A DNA stretch of 9,565 nucleotides from an uncultured Deinococcales bacterium (GTDB taxonomy: Bacteria; Deinococcota; Deinococci; Deinococcales; Trueperaceae): contig CALGZD010000328.1 of NCBI GenBank assembly GCA_937934635.1, positions 1 through 9,565 of the forward strand. The letters run 5' to 3'. The stretch's first letter is position 1. Every line of letters begins with the position of its first letter. Below, one piece after another: positions 1-5,476 of the stretch. The position numbers were made by a program, and so were the translations under genes. The notes under the pieces were generated by a model. The model ran no database searches. It had not been told where the DNA came from and was given only the letters and a program-made list of their open reading frames with translations.

Positions 1-1787
1 TTGGCATGTTTGGCTCGGTTGACAAAAAGCTTGAGTGCTTCATCATCTTTGCTCTCTTCTGTCTTTTTGTCTTTTTCTAAGTTTGTAGCGTTCTCAAAGC
101 GTGATGACTTGGCAACCACATCTTTCGCTTCATCACGGTCGCTAGCATTATCACTAGCATCTAAGTCACGAACAGCAATGAATGCCTTTTGGTACCCATC
201 ATCTGTTTTGGGAATCCCTAAAGGCTTGATATCCACAACCCATTCATGGTCGATATTCAGGTTTTGCCTTGTGGTGACTAACATTCGCATATCTGGACAG
301 GCATCAAGAATCTGATTGATGACTTGCTGACTCTGGGCAAGGTGCTCTGATGCAAGCAAATGCTCGAAGTTGTCTAAGACCAGCAGGTGCCTTTTGTCTT
401 TTAGGTAGTTGGCAACTTGGGCTGCGCTTTCCGTGACATCACTACTAGGGTCTAGCGTGAGGCTGTAGGTATCGGCTATGGCTCTGGGAATTTGGTCAGG
501 ACTGTTGAGCGGTTCTAATGCAGTAAAGCTAACGGTATCAAAACGAGCAGTGTCAAACTGTCCACTGGTTAAACACGCCTTGGCAAGCTCGACGGACAAA
601 CGGGTTTTACCCATGCCCCCCTGTGCTACCAAACTCACAAGTGAAGAATCACCTTGTAAAAGCATCTGGTGTATAAATTGAAATTCTTCAGCTCGTCCAA
701 AAAATTCTCTGGTATAGCGTGGAATATTCCTAGTAAGAATTTTTGGCGGTTCGATGCCTTTGGCTTTTGCTTCTTCAACTGCCTTGAGTATAGTCACTTC
801 TTCTTCGACAACAGCTAGGTCAATTTTGACTGCCGTTGCAGATAAACCATATTCTTCCAACACCTTGGCTACTTTTGGTGCAAAAATGCTGTTTTGCTGC
901 ACTAAAAGAGCATGAAGCAGTTGTAGCGTTGAATCGCCCACTTGGGTACGTTCATAGATTTTATAGGCTCGTTCGCTAAATTCCTTTGCCCTGATTGGAT
1001 TGGCTACCAAGTCTAGTCTTGCTTGTTCGCAAAGGGCTAGCTGTGCTTGCTCTGCAAAGTGGTTGCTGTTTTGTATATACCAGTCTTCAAAGTCAAAGGT
1101 GGTGTTGCTTGGAAAGCTGTTTTGTAAAAAGTCCCCTTTGTATAGCTCGATTGCCTCTAAATAACGGTTGTGGTGCATGTGCTCCCTGAAGGTTGCAGCA
1201 TCAGAACTGACCATAGCCTTAACACGGGTGTCCGTCTTTTCAATAACGCCTGGTAAAAAGCGTACTAATTGGTCAATGGCCTGAGACAAGCTGTTGGGAG
1301 GCTTTTTGGCATTTCCCCAAATGAGCTGCGCCATAAAAGACCTGTGTTGCTCGCCTTCGAGCGTGAGATATGAAAGTAGGGATAGTGGTTTGGCTCGGGT
1401 GAACTGATCAACTTGATTAGGCGGACCAGATTGAGTTGGCTCGAGCGTACTATCAGAACCAGATGATGTGTTACTAGAAGATGTAGATAAAGGTGTAGAT
1501 ATAGGTATAAAAAGACTTTCAGATTCTAGAACTTCTCCAGAATAGTCTTCAAAATCCTCTTTATTTTCCCCACTAACATCTTCAGCATCAGTGCTTACTA
1601 CAACACCGTTAACACCGTTAACACCGTTACTGTCGACACCAGTATTAGCTAAACCTATAGTAGCTACTCTAGTATCAATTACATCATGCTCTACATCATC
1701 TATCGAAGCTGAACTAGCTTCTCTAGAAGCAGCTTCTGGCTGATAATCCGACCTAAACACCAACTCACCGAACGTGATTAGGGGCAT
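1..1787 (-). CDS. SARP/AfsR-like STAND regulator: BTAD plus NB-ARC NTPase, 3'-partial
   Basis: The first ~595 residues are present and the C-terminus runs off the window. Residues 1-12 (MPLITFGELVFR) resemble the opening strand of the winged-helix domain of SARP/BTAD regulators. The helical continuation (RAKPLSLLSYLTLEGEQHR) comes only at 131-149. A BTAD-like helical repeat follows at ~195-340 (AIELYKGDFL at 212-221, FEDWY at 233-237). The NTPase domain has Walker A GGMGKTRL (390-397), Walker B HLLVLDNFEHLL (467-478) and the sensor strand MRMLVTTRQ (500-508), as in NB-ARC/AfsR proteins. Such proteins act in the cytoplasm as nucleotide-switched transcription regulators, usually with C-terminal TPR-type sensor repeats, expected here outside the window. 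Two odd low-complexity insertions are seen: ~118 acidic/Ser-rich residues (13-130) inside the winged helix, and a charged stretch (~540-583). The ATG at 1787 follows AAGGA with 4 bases between. The family call is strong; the target is unknown. Confidence -1.
   Translation of the reverse strand, partial: MPLITFGELVFRSDYQPEAASREASSASIDDVEHDVIDTRVATIGLANTGVDSNGVNGVNGVVVSTDAEDVSGENKEDFEDYSGEVLESESLFIPISTPLSTSSSNTSSGSDSTLEPTQSGPPNQVDQFTRAKPLSLLSYLTLEGEQHRSFMAQLIWGNAKKPPNSLSQAIDQLVRFLPGVIEKTDTRVKAMVSSDAATFREHMHHNRYLEAIELYKGDFLQNSFPSNTTFDFEDWYIQNSNHFAEQAQLALCEQARLDLVANPIRAKEFSERAYKIYERTQVGDSTLQLLHALLVQQNSIFAPKVAKVLEEYGLSATAVKIDLAVVEEEVTILKAVEEAKAKGIEPPKILTRNIPRYTREFFGRAEEFQFIHQMLLQGDSSLVSLVAQGGMGKTRLSVELAKACLTSGQFDTARFDTVSFTALEPLNSPDQIPRAIADTYSLTLDPSSDVTESAAQVANYLKDKRHLLVLDNFEHLLASEHLAQSQQVINQILDACPDMRMLVTTRQNLNIDHEWVVDIKPLGIPKTDDGYQKAFIAVRDLDASDNASDRDEAKDVVAKSSRFENATNLEKDKKTEESKDDEALKLFVNRAKHA
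1602..1628. repeat. 9-bp in-frame tandem repeat, 3 copies
   Basis: Three perfect copies of AACACCGTT lie inside the acidic linker of the STAND regulator. On the coding strand they give the Asn-Gly-Val repeat at residues ~54-62. The period is a multiple of three, so copy number could change without breaking the frame. Confidence -1.
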
Positions 1788-1967
1788 CTTGTCCTTAGCT
1801 TATCAAAAATCTCACACTTGGTTCATGAATTTCGTCCACAAAACATTAATCCTTCTATACTTTCTAGCTATCTATAAGACTTTAACCTTTCCCTATCCTA
1901 TACATAATATTTACTCATTCTAACGTTTTTTGAGTCCACTCTCTGACAGCCAATAATTTCTTAAAGC

Positions 1968-2040
1968 AATCCCCCCTAGCCCCCCTTAATAAGTGGAATC
2001 TTGTGAAAGTCTCCCTTATCAAGGGGGATTTAGGGGGATT
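1968..2040. repeat. C-rich/G-rich imperfect inverted repeat (MITE-like palindrome)
   Basis: The left arm 1968-1993 and the right arm 2015-2040 are 26 nt each and match at 21 of 26 positions as inverted repeats, with a 21-nt loop. The arms have C-runs ending in CTTAATAAG, mirrored by CTTATCAAG and G-runs. From general knowledge, similar CCCCCTTAATAAG palindromes are dispersed in several gammaproteobacterial and cyanobacterial genomes. It is probably a non-autonomous repeat rather than a terminator, since no T-tract follows and it sits far from either gene end. Confidence -1.
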
Positions 2041-2159
2041 TATTGAAGTGCATACCCATCGGACTCAGAATCCGTTAGAGTCAGAATATTTAGACAATTT
2101 CTCATGAAATACTTAATAACTGTAAGTTTTTGTGCAACTATAAAACATATACCACCTAT

Positions 2160-2177
2160 ATTTAAAGCTCTTATAAA
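2160..2177. repeat. 18-nt box shared with the next spacer, copy 1
   Basis: ATTTAAAGCTCTTATAAA here is identical to 3759-3776. The core has imperfect dyad symmetry (TTTA...TAAA). In both places it is preceded by a related GAGTCA...ACAATTT block (2078-2100 and 3717-3739, 19 of 23 identical). It could be a regulatory site or part of a dispersed repeat. Confidence -1.
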
Positions 2178-2225
2178 GCCAAATCGTCATACTGACTCTA
2201 TAGCTATTACTACATGGCTCATTAC

Positions 2226-2255
2226 CTAATCGCTTAGCTACTAATCGCTTAGCTA
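2226..2255. repeat. Perfect 15-bp tandem duplication
   Basis: CTAATCGCTTAGCTA occurs twice head to tail (2226-2240 and 2241-2255) with no mismatch, in non-coding DNA ~250 bp upstream of the esterase-like gene. It looks like a recent slippage duplication. Confidence -1.
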
Positions 2256-2391
2256 AATGTGTTTCTTTTCATGTATTTTTTGAGTGGTCAATCTCATAAA
2301 TTAGGTATCTGGTCATTAGCTACTACTTCAATCTAGATTTAGGCTAGCTAGGTTTAGGGCATCTTATACTTTTGCTTTTACTGCTAGGGCT

Positions 2392-2419
2392 TTTACTACA
2401 ACTCTGCTTTACTACAACT
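2392..2419. repeat. TTTACTACAACT repeated with 16-bp period
   Basis: The 12-mer TTTACTACAACT occurs at 2392-2403 and 2408-2419. It is embedded in a pyrimidine-rich stretch with several related CTTTTACT words (2370-2430), in the leader of the esterase-like gene. Confidence -1.
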
Positions 2420-2436
2420 TTTTTTACTTCAGCTTT

Positions 2437-2466
2437 TAGATAGACACTAAATAGATAGACACTAAA
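2437..2466. repeat. Perfect 15-bp tandem duplication next to the ribosome binding site
   Basis: TAGATAGACACTAAA occurs twice head to tail, ending 20 bp before the ribosome binding site of the esterase-like gene. Each copy contains TAGATA, a word also found ahead of the other regulator genes. A duplication this close to the start could change spacing or dosage of a regulatory site. Confidence -1.
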
Positions 2467-2486
2467 GCAAATATTAATAATTTTTC

Positions 2487-2494
2487 GAGGGGAG
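2487..2494 (+). promoter_or_regulatory. Ribosome binding site GAGGGGAG
   Basis: A strong purine-rich Shine-Dalgarno-like run lies 9 bases before the ATG at 2504 and decides this start. The same G-rich style (AGGGGAG, AGGGGGA) precedes the next two plus-strand genes. Confidence -1.
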
Positions 2495-2503
2495 CACAGA
2501 CAG

Positions 2504-3361
2504 ATGGTATCGGTATCACGCTTGAATGAATTCGTGAATAACCCAGTGAGTACTTCAGTGCACAAGCCTGTTCACAAACTGCAATCAAAACATTTGGATT
2601 GCAGTTTAGTTGTGAAAGGTCTTGACCAGCTAGATACCTCGCCTGACTCTAAACAGTGCGTTTTCATCTCCCTCGAAAGACGAATTAGTGAGTACATGGA
2701 GATTTTGGCACCTACTCTGAACGGTAATAACCAAAACAGTACGAGCCAAAATGGTTGTTGTGCTATTTCTATAAGCATTTCTTCTCAGTCTTTATTTCAT
2801 TTAAGTGCTGAGTCTATTCAGGGTTATAGCGGCTTTTTAACCGAAGAGTTGATTCCTTACTTGGAAGGTTTTGCGAATCGATCTTTAGATGTATTTATTT
2901 TGGGTCAGCAGTTCAGTAGCATCTTGGCACTGTACCTAGCGCTCTACTATCCACAGCACTTTGCAGGTGCGCTTTCACTTGGAGGTTCTTTTTACTGGAA
3001 GCTCAAAAGTGAAACAAAGTGGGAGTGGTTAACTCACAAGTTTGCAAATGACTTTGATAGTGGCTTTAATAATGGCTCTGATAATGGCTCTGATAATGGC
3101 TCTGATACTAGCTTTGATGCTAAGCAAGCAAGCTTTAAGACAAGACCGATCTACTTACTGTCATCACTCAGAGATAACATTACACCTCCTGCTGGTATTC
3201 CGAATGCCATCATTGCTAATCGGAATTTACATGCTGTGCTCGAGCAAAGAGGTGTCCCCACTAAGCTTCATGAATTTGAGGGTGCGCCTTTGTCAAAAGT
3301 ATTTATGTTAGCAATCCAAAGCGGTTGCAATTGGCTTCTTGAAAAGAGAGAAGTGAGCTAG
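2504..3361 (+). CDS. Enterochelin-esterase-like alpha/beta-hydrolase, probable pseudoenzyme
   Basis: This 285-residue protein has a C-terminal half that follows the Fes/esterase-D pattern: FLTEELIPYLE (111-121), then DVFILGQQFSSILALYLALYYPQHFAGALSLGGSFYW (129-165), then RPIYLLSSLRDN (214-225) and ANRNLHAVLEQRGVPTKLHEFEG (238-260). In active relatives, by established family knowledge, the nucleophile sits in G-x-S-x-G and the His in a GGHDW-like motif. Here the nucleophile position is Gln136 (GQQFSS), and after EFEG the sequence is APLSK with no His. Asp224 may remain at the acid position. Hydrolysis by the usual triad therefore looks impossible, and a binding or regulatory role is more likely. 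No signal peptide is seen, so it is probably cytoplasmic. Residues 190-201 are NGSD repeated three times, inserted before the strand that leads to the acid. The N-terminal ~100 residues are unrecognised. The stretch is an isolated gene, followed by a hairpin at 3396. Confidence -1.
   Translation: MVSVSRLNEFVNNPVSTSVHKPVHKLQSKHLDCSLVVKGLDQLDTSPDSKQCVFISLERRISEYMEILAPTLNGNNQNSTSQNGCCAISISISSQSLFHLSAESIQGYSGFLTEELIPYLEGFANRSLDVFILGQQFSSILALYLALYYPQHFAGALSLGGSFYWKLKSETKWEWLTHKFANDFDSGFNNGSDNGSDNGSDTSFDAKQASFKTRPIYLLSSLRDNITPPAGIPNAIIANRNLHAVLEQRGVPTKLHEFEGAPLSKVFMLAIQSGCNWLLEKREVS
3071..3106 (+). repeat. 12-bp in-frame tandem repeat, 3 perfect copies
   Basis: AATGGCTCTGAT is repeated three times and encodes Asn-Gly-Ser-Asp at residues 190-201 of the esterase-like protein. 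Degenerate units flank it (AGTGGCTTTAAT at 3059 and ACTAGCTTTGAT at 3107). The tract is a surface-loop-like linker whose length could vary between strains. Confidence -1.
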
Positions 3362-3395
3362 CCTCTCTAAACATAGAAATCAGACAGACATACAG

Positions 3396-3418
3396 ATAGG
3401 TGAGGCATACTCACCTAT
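3396..3418 (+). terminator. Hairpin after the esterase-like gene, terminator candidate
   Basis: ATAGGTGAG (3396-3404) and CTCACCTAT (3410-3418) form a perfect 9-bp stem with a GCATA loop, 34 bp after the stop codon. The position fits transcription termination, but no T-run follows, so a classical intrinsic terminator is not certain. Confidence -1.
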
Positions 3419-3458
3419 TAACTACAAATCTTCGATACCGATTGTATTACTACTTCCA

Positions 3459-3504
3459 AATAATGGCAGACACTGTGTTGGTGAGCACAACGTCTGTCAT
3501 TATT
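3459..3504. repeat. Inverted repeat, 13-bp arms with one wobble
   Basis: AATAATGGCAGAC (3459-3471) pairs with GTCTGTCATTATT (3492-3504) across a 20-nt loop, with a single G-T pair. It could be a second 3' structure for the upstream gene or a small dispersed palindrome; the sequence does not decide. Confidence -1.
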
Positions 3505-3556
3505 CACTTTATGTATGGTACTGCTTTATGTGTGGTGCTTAGGTAGATTATCATTT

Positions 3557-3579
3557 ATGGGCACAGCCCATGCTACAAC
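3557..3579. repeat. 23-nt intergenic repeat, copy 1
   Basis: This copy matches 3646-3668 at 19 of 23 positions. It contains the perfect small palindrome ATGGGC-ACA-GCCCAT (3557-3571) followed by a CTACA word. Sequences of the style GGGCACAGCCCA...CTAC are, as far as I recall, frequent dispersed repeats in gammaproteobacterial spacers. Confidence -1.
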
Positions 3580-3645
3580 ATTAGGTTACAATAATGCATA
3601 CCTCTTATCTTTAGTAAAGCCTGTCCTAGACGGGAATAGAAGGTG

Positions 3646-3668
3646 ATGAGCATAGCCCATCCTACAGC
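3646..3668. repeat. 23-nt intergenic repeat, copy 2
   Basis: This is the diverged partner of 3557-3579 in the same orientation, 89 bp downstream. The differences are at positions 4, 8, 16 and 22 of the unit, and the first weakens the palindrome (ATGAGC against GCCCAT). Confidence -1.
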
Positions 3669-3758
3669 TACTAAAAATTTCTATCATTTATTATAGAAAC
3701 TGCCCAAAAGTAATTCGAGTCACGATATATAAACAATTTTAAAGCTATTCATGGTTAC

Positions 3759-3776
3759 ATTTAAAGCTCTTATAAA
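3759..3776. repeat. 18-nt box shared with the previous spacer, copy 2
   Basis: Identical to 2160-2177. It sits 270 bp before the response regulator start, against 326 bp for the first copy relative to the esterase-like gene. The related GAGTCA...ACAATTT block precedes it at 3717-3739. Confidence -1.
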
Positions 3777-3909
3777 ATCATGCCATTTATACTCTATTTG
3801 TTGGTTAATCCAATTACATCTTGTATTTCCATATGTATTTGCACGTCAGTTTTAGCATTCGGCTACTACATCAAAGCAGCTTTTAGGGCGCAAATACATT
3901 AACCACATC

Positions 3910-3956
3910 TTTATAAGTTTCTATCTAGGAGTGAGCAACTAGATAGAGCTTATAAA
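3910..3956. promoter_or_regulatory. Interrupted palindrome upstream of the response regulator, operator candidate
   Basis: The order is TTTATAAG (3910-3917), TTT, CTATCTAG (3921-3928), a 10-nt loop, CTAGATAG (3939-3946), AG, CTTATAAA (3949-3956). Both pairs of 8-mers are perfect inverted repeats, so the dyad has 16 matched bases per arm. It ends 90 bp before the response regulator start. The size and symmetry fit a binding site for a dimeric or tetrameric regulator, possibly autoregulation; a structured leader RNA is the alternative. Confidence -1.
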
Positions 3957-4034
3957 CAAAAAGCTCTCAAACTTTTTGGGATGTTTTTAGGGTTACACAG
4001 CTAGATTTATAACCAACAAATCTATTGAGCAAAA

Positions 4035-4041
4035 AGGGGAG
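4035..4041 (+). promoter_or_regulatory. Ribosome binding site AGGGGAG
   Basis: A strong Shine-Dalgarno-like site lies 5 bases before the ATG at 4047 and supports that start. Confidence -1.
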
Positions 4042-4046
4042 CTATA

Positions 4047-4697
4047 ATGAATCCGCATATCCGAATCCTTGTTGCAGATAATCATTATTTTTATAGAGAT
4101 GGTCTGCGCTTACTGTTCGAAAGAACATCAGATTTTGAGCTTGTTGCCGAAGTTGATACCGCTACTGATGCAGTCAACTTTGCTCGACAACATAAACCAG
4201 ATATCGTTTTGATTGATTTGGATATTGCACCAGCAAATGGTATCAAAGCAACGAAACAAATCAAAGAAGAAAATCCAGATTGTTATATTCTAGTGCTGAC
4301 AAATTCAGAAAATGAGAACAGCATCTATGATGCCTTAGAAGCTGGTGCAACAGGCTATCTTCTCAAAGGTACAGGACACCAAGAGCTGCGTCGTACCATC
4401 CGCTTGGTAGCATCTGGTAGTGCAGTTTTTGCAAGTAAAGTCACCAGTTATCTTCATAAGTTTTTTAATAAATACAGCTCTGCTCTGCCTGTTTACCACT
4501 TTCCTGAACTTACGGTCAGAGAAAATGAAGTACTTGGCTTTGTCGCTAAAGGTATGAAAAACAAAGAGGTGGCTATCGAGTGTGATATCACTGAAAAGAC
4601 AGTCAGAAATCACATGACGAGTATTCTCTCTAAACTCGGCGCTGAAAGCCGTAGTGAAGCGGTGAGTCGGTTACAAGCAAGCAGCTACTATAGCTAG
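4047..4697 (+). CDS. NarL/FixJ-family response regulator (receiver plus LuxR HTH), orphan
   Basis: At 216 residues this is the normal length for the family. The receiver domain spans ~5-120: acidic position Asp11 (followed by Asn12 where many relatives have Asp), phosphoacceptor Asp57 in VLIDLD, Thr85 in LVLTN, and Lys107 in GYLLKG. The output domain (~153-212) is a LuxR-type helix-turn-helix: LTVRENEVLGFVAKGMKNKEVA, then the recognition helix region TEKTVRNHMTSILSKLGAESRSEAV. It should bind DNA as a dimer when Asp57 is phosphorylated. No histidine kinase is encoded in the window, so the partner is elsewhere or phosphorylation comes from another source. The gene stands alone, with long non-coding spacers on both sides and a large palindrome upstream that may be its own operator. 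The family call is very secure; the target genes are unknown. Confidence -1.
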   Translation: MNPHIRILVADNHYFYRDGLRLLFERTSDFELVAEVDTATDAVNFARQHKPDIVLIDLDIAPANGIKATKQIKEENPDCYILVLTNSENENSIYDALEAGATGYLLKGTGHQELRRTIRLVASGSAVFASKVTSYLHKFFNKYSSALPVYHFPELTVRENEVLGFVAKGMKNKEVAIECDITEKTVRNHMTSILSKLGAESRSEAVSRLQASSYYS

Positions 4698-4775
4698 TAT
4701 TGAAAGAACTATCTTCTAGTTAACTCAAACTCAATATACAAGTCCGCAAATATCGTTAATATAAAAGCAATTCCA

Positions 4776-4801
4776 CGATTAACTGCTGTCGCAGTTAATC
4801 G
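4776..4801. repeat. Perfect hairpin, 11-bp stem, 4-nt loop
   Basis: CGATTAACTGC (4776-4786) and GCAGTTAATCG (4791-4801) pair perfectly around TGTC. It starts 78 bp after the response regulator stop. No T-run follows, so it is either a Rho-independent-like structure without the usual tail, an RNA processing site, or part of a repetitive element together with the next hairpin. Confidence -1.
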
Positions 4802-4803
4802 GC

Positions 4804-4831
4804 GAGCTTCGTAACGAGTAGGAACGAACTC
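4804..4831. repeat. Second hairpin with one bulged base
   Basis: GAG-C-TTCGT (4804-4812) pairs with ACGAACTC (4824-4831) when C4807 is bulged. It abuts the previous hairpin, giving a two-stem structure of ~56 nt. Confidence -1.
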
Positions 4832-4961
4832 ATTTAGCATGGGTCAATATATAGGTCAACATTACTTAGAAACGCTATTAGATTTTTAAATCAGAACAGC
4901 TTATGAATTAATGAATGAATTAAGCAGCATTGGTATTACTTGTGACGCTTGTTGCCTCTAA

Positions 4962-4987
4962 AGCGGTCGTGCTCAGCAGTCGTGCTC
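4962..4987. repeat. 13-bp tandem repeat, one mismatch
   Basis: AGCGGTCGTGCTC (4962-4974) is followed directly by AGCAGTCGTGCTC (4975-4987). It is another short non-coding tandem duplication, slightly diverged. Confidence -1.
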
Positions 4988-5466
4988 ATATGCTTTAAGA
5001 CTACTGGTCTTCTTCTCTAATGCCCTAAAAAACTTCACTAACGAAATTTCCGAAATGAGCAAGAAAAAAACATCTTTACAACCTTTAGCTAACGATTGCC
5101 TCCTAAGATGTCACAACAAGCACTTCAAGCAGTAGCATTCATGTGCAGGCTGTTAGCAATCCAACAATGTTTAAAGTGATATTGCAATTCAATTTAAAGG
5201 GGGTAGATAGCAAGGCTAGTACTTTACACATGTGGTCTAACAATTAAAAAACCTGTTAGACACGCTGTGTTGCCCCTACAAGTACACTAACTTCCTAATA
5301 TTACCTAAAACATTAGCTGTTTTGGGTTCAGGAAAATCAATACCATAAACAACTACCTTTTAATAAAACAAAACATAAAGCATTAAATAAACCGACGGGG
5401 TATCGGTATCACACTAGTAGCAGTTTTATTTACAATCTTTTATCTACTACACACAAGTATCTAATT

Positions 5467-5473
5467 AGGGGGA
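5467..5473 (+). promoter_or_regulatory. Ribosome binding site AGGGGGA
   Basis: This G-rich Shine-Dalgarno-like site ends 3 bases before the ATG at 5477. The spacing is short, but no better site or start lies nearby. Confidence -1.
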
Positions 5474-5476
5474 TAC

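Larger units (their letters stand above)
1788..2503. promoter_or_regulatory. Divergent 716-bp spacer between the STAND regulator and the esterase-like gene
   Basis: No credible gene is seen here. The spacer must hold the promoters for both divergent genes, but I cannot point to a convincing sigma-70 pair. It contains a C/G-rich inverted repeat (1968-2040), a copy of an 18-nt box (2160-2177) shared with the next spacer, two perfect 15-bp tandem duplications (2226-2255 and 2437-2466) and a repeated TTTACTACAACT (2392-2403 and 2408-2419). TATCTA at 1869-1874 is ~80 bp ahead of the minus-strand gene. Confidence -1.
3362..4046. promoter_or_regulatory. 685-bp non-coding spacer before the response regulator
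   Basis: No credible gene was found. The spacer holds two hairpins near the previous gene (3396-3418, 3459-3504), two copies of a 23-nt repeat (3557-3579, 3646-3668), the second 18-nt box (3759-3776), and a large interrupted palindrome (3910-3956). Parts of it are collinear with the 1788-2503 spacer. No convincing -35/-10 pair could be assigned. Confidence -1.
4698..5476. promoter_or_regulatory. 779-bp non-coding spacer
   Basis: No credible gene was found on either strand. The stretch contains a perfect 11-bp-stem hairpin (4776-4801), an adjacent second hairpin (4804-4831), a near-perfect 13-bp tandem repeat (4962-4987), and TATCTA words at 5441-5446 and 5458-5463 close to the next start. 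A short weak stem AACTA/TAGTT (4707-4721) follows the response regulator stop. No convincing promoter pair was found. Confidence -1.

Noticed and set aside
1..1189. Three short plus-strand frames (1-315, 478-681, 995-1189)
   Set aside because: They lie opposite the STAND regulator, whose minus-strand frame is open throughout and carries clear Walker motifs.
3042..3311. Plus-strand frame of 89 codons with repeated Met-Ala-Leu-Ile
   Set aside because: It is an out-of-frame reading of the 12-bp repeat inside the esterase-like gene, with no ribosome binding site of its own.
4962..4987. Possible CRISPR-like direct repeats
   Set aside because: Only two head-to-tail copies with no spacer; no array of spaced repeats exists anywhere in the window.
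2506..5412. Exact 14-mer GGTATCGGTATCAC at 2506-2519 and 5399-5412
   Set aside because: One copy is coding and the other non-coding, the word is a simple doubled 6-mer, and a match of this length in ~9.5 kb is only mildly unlikely by chance.
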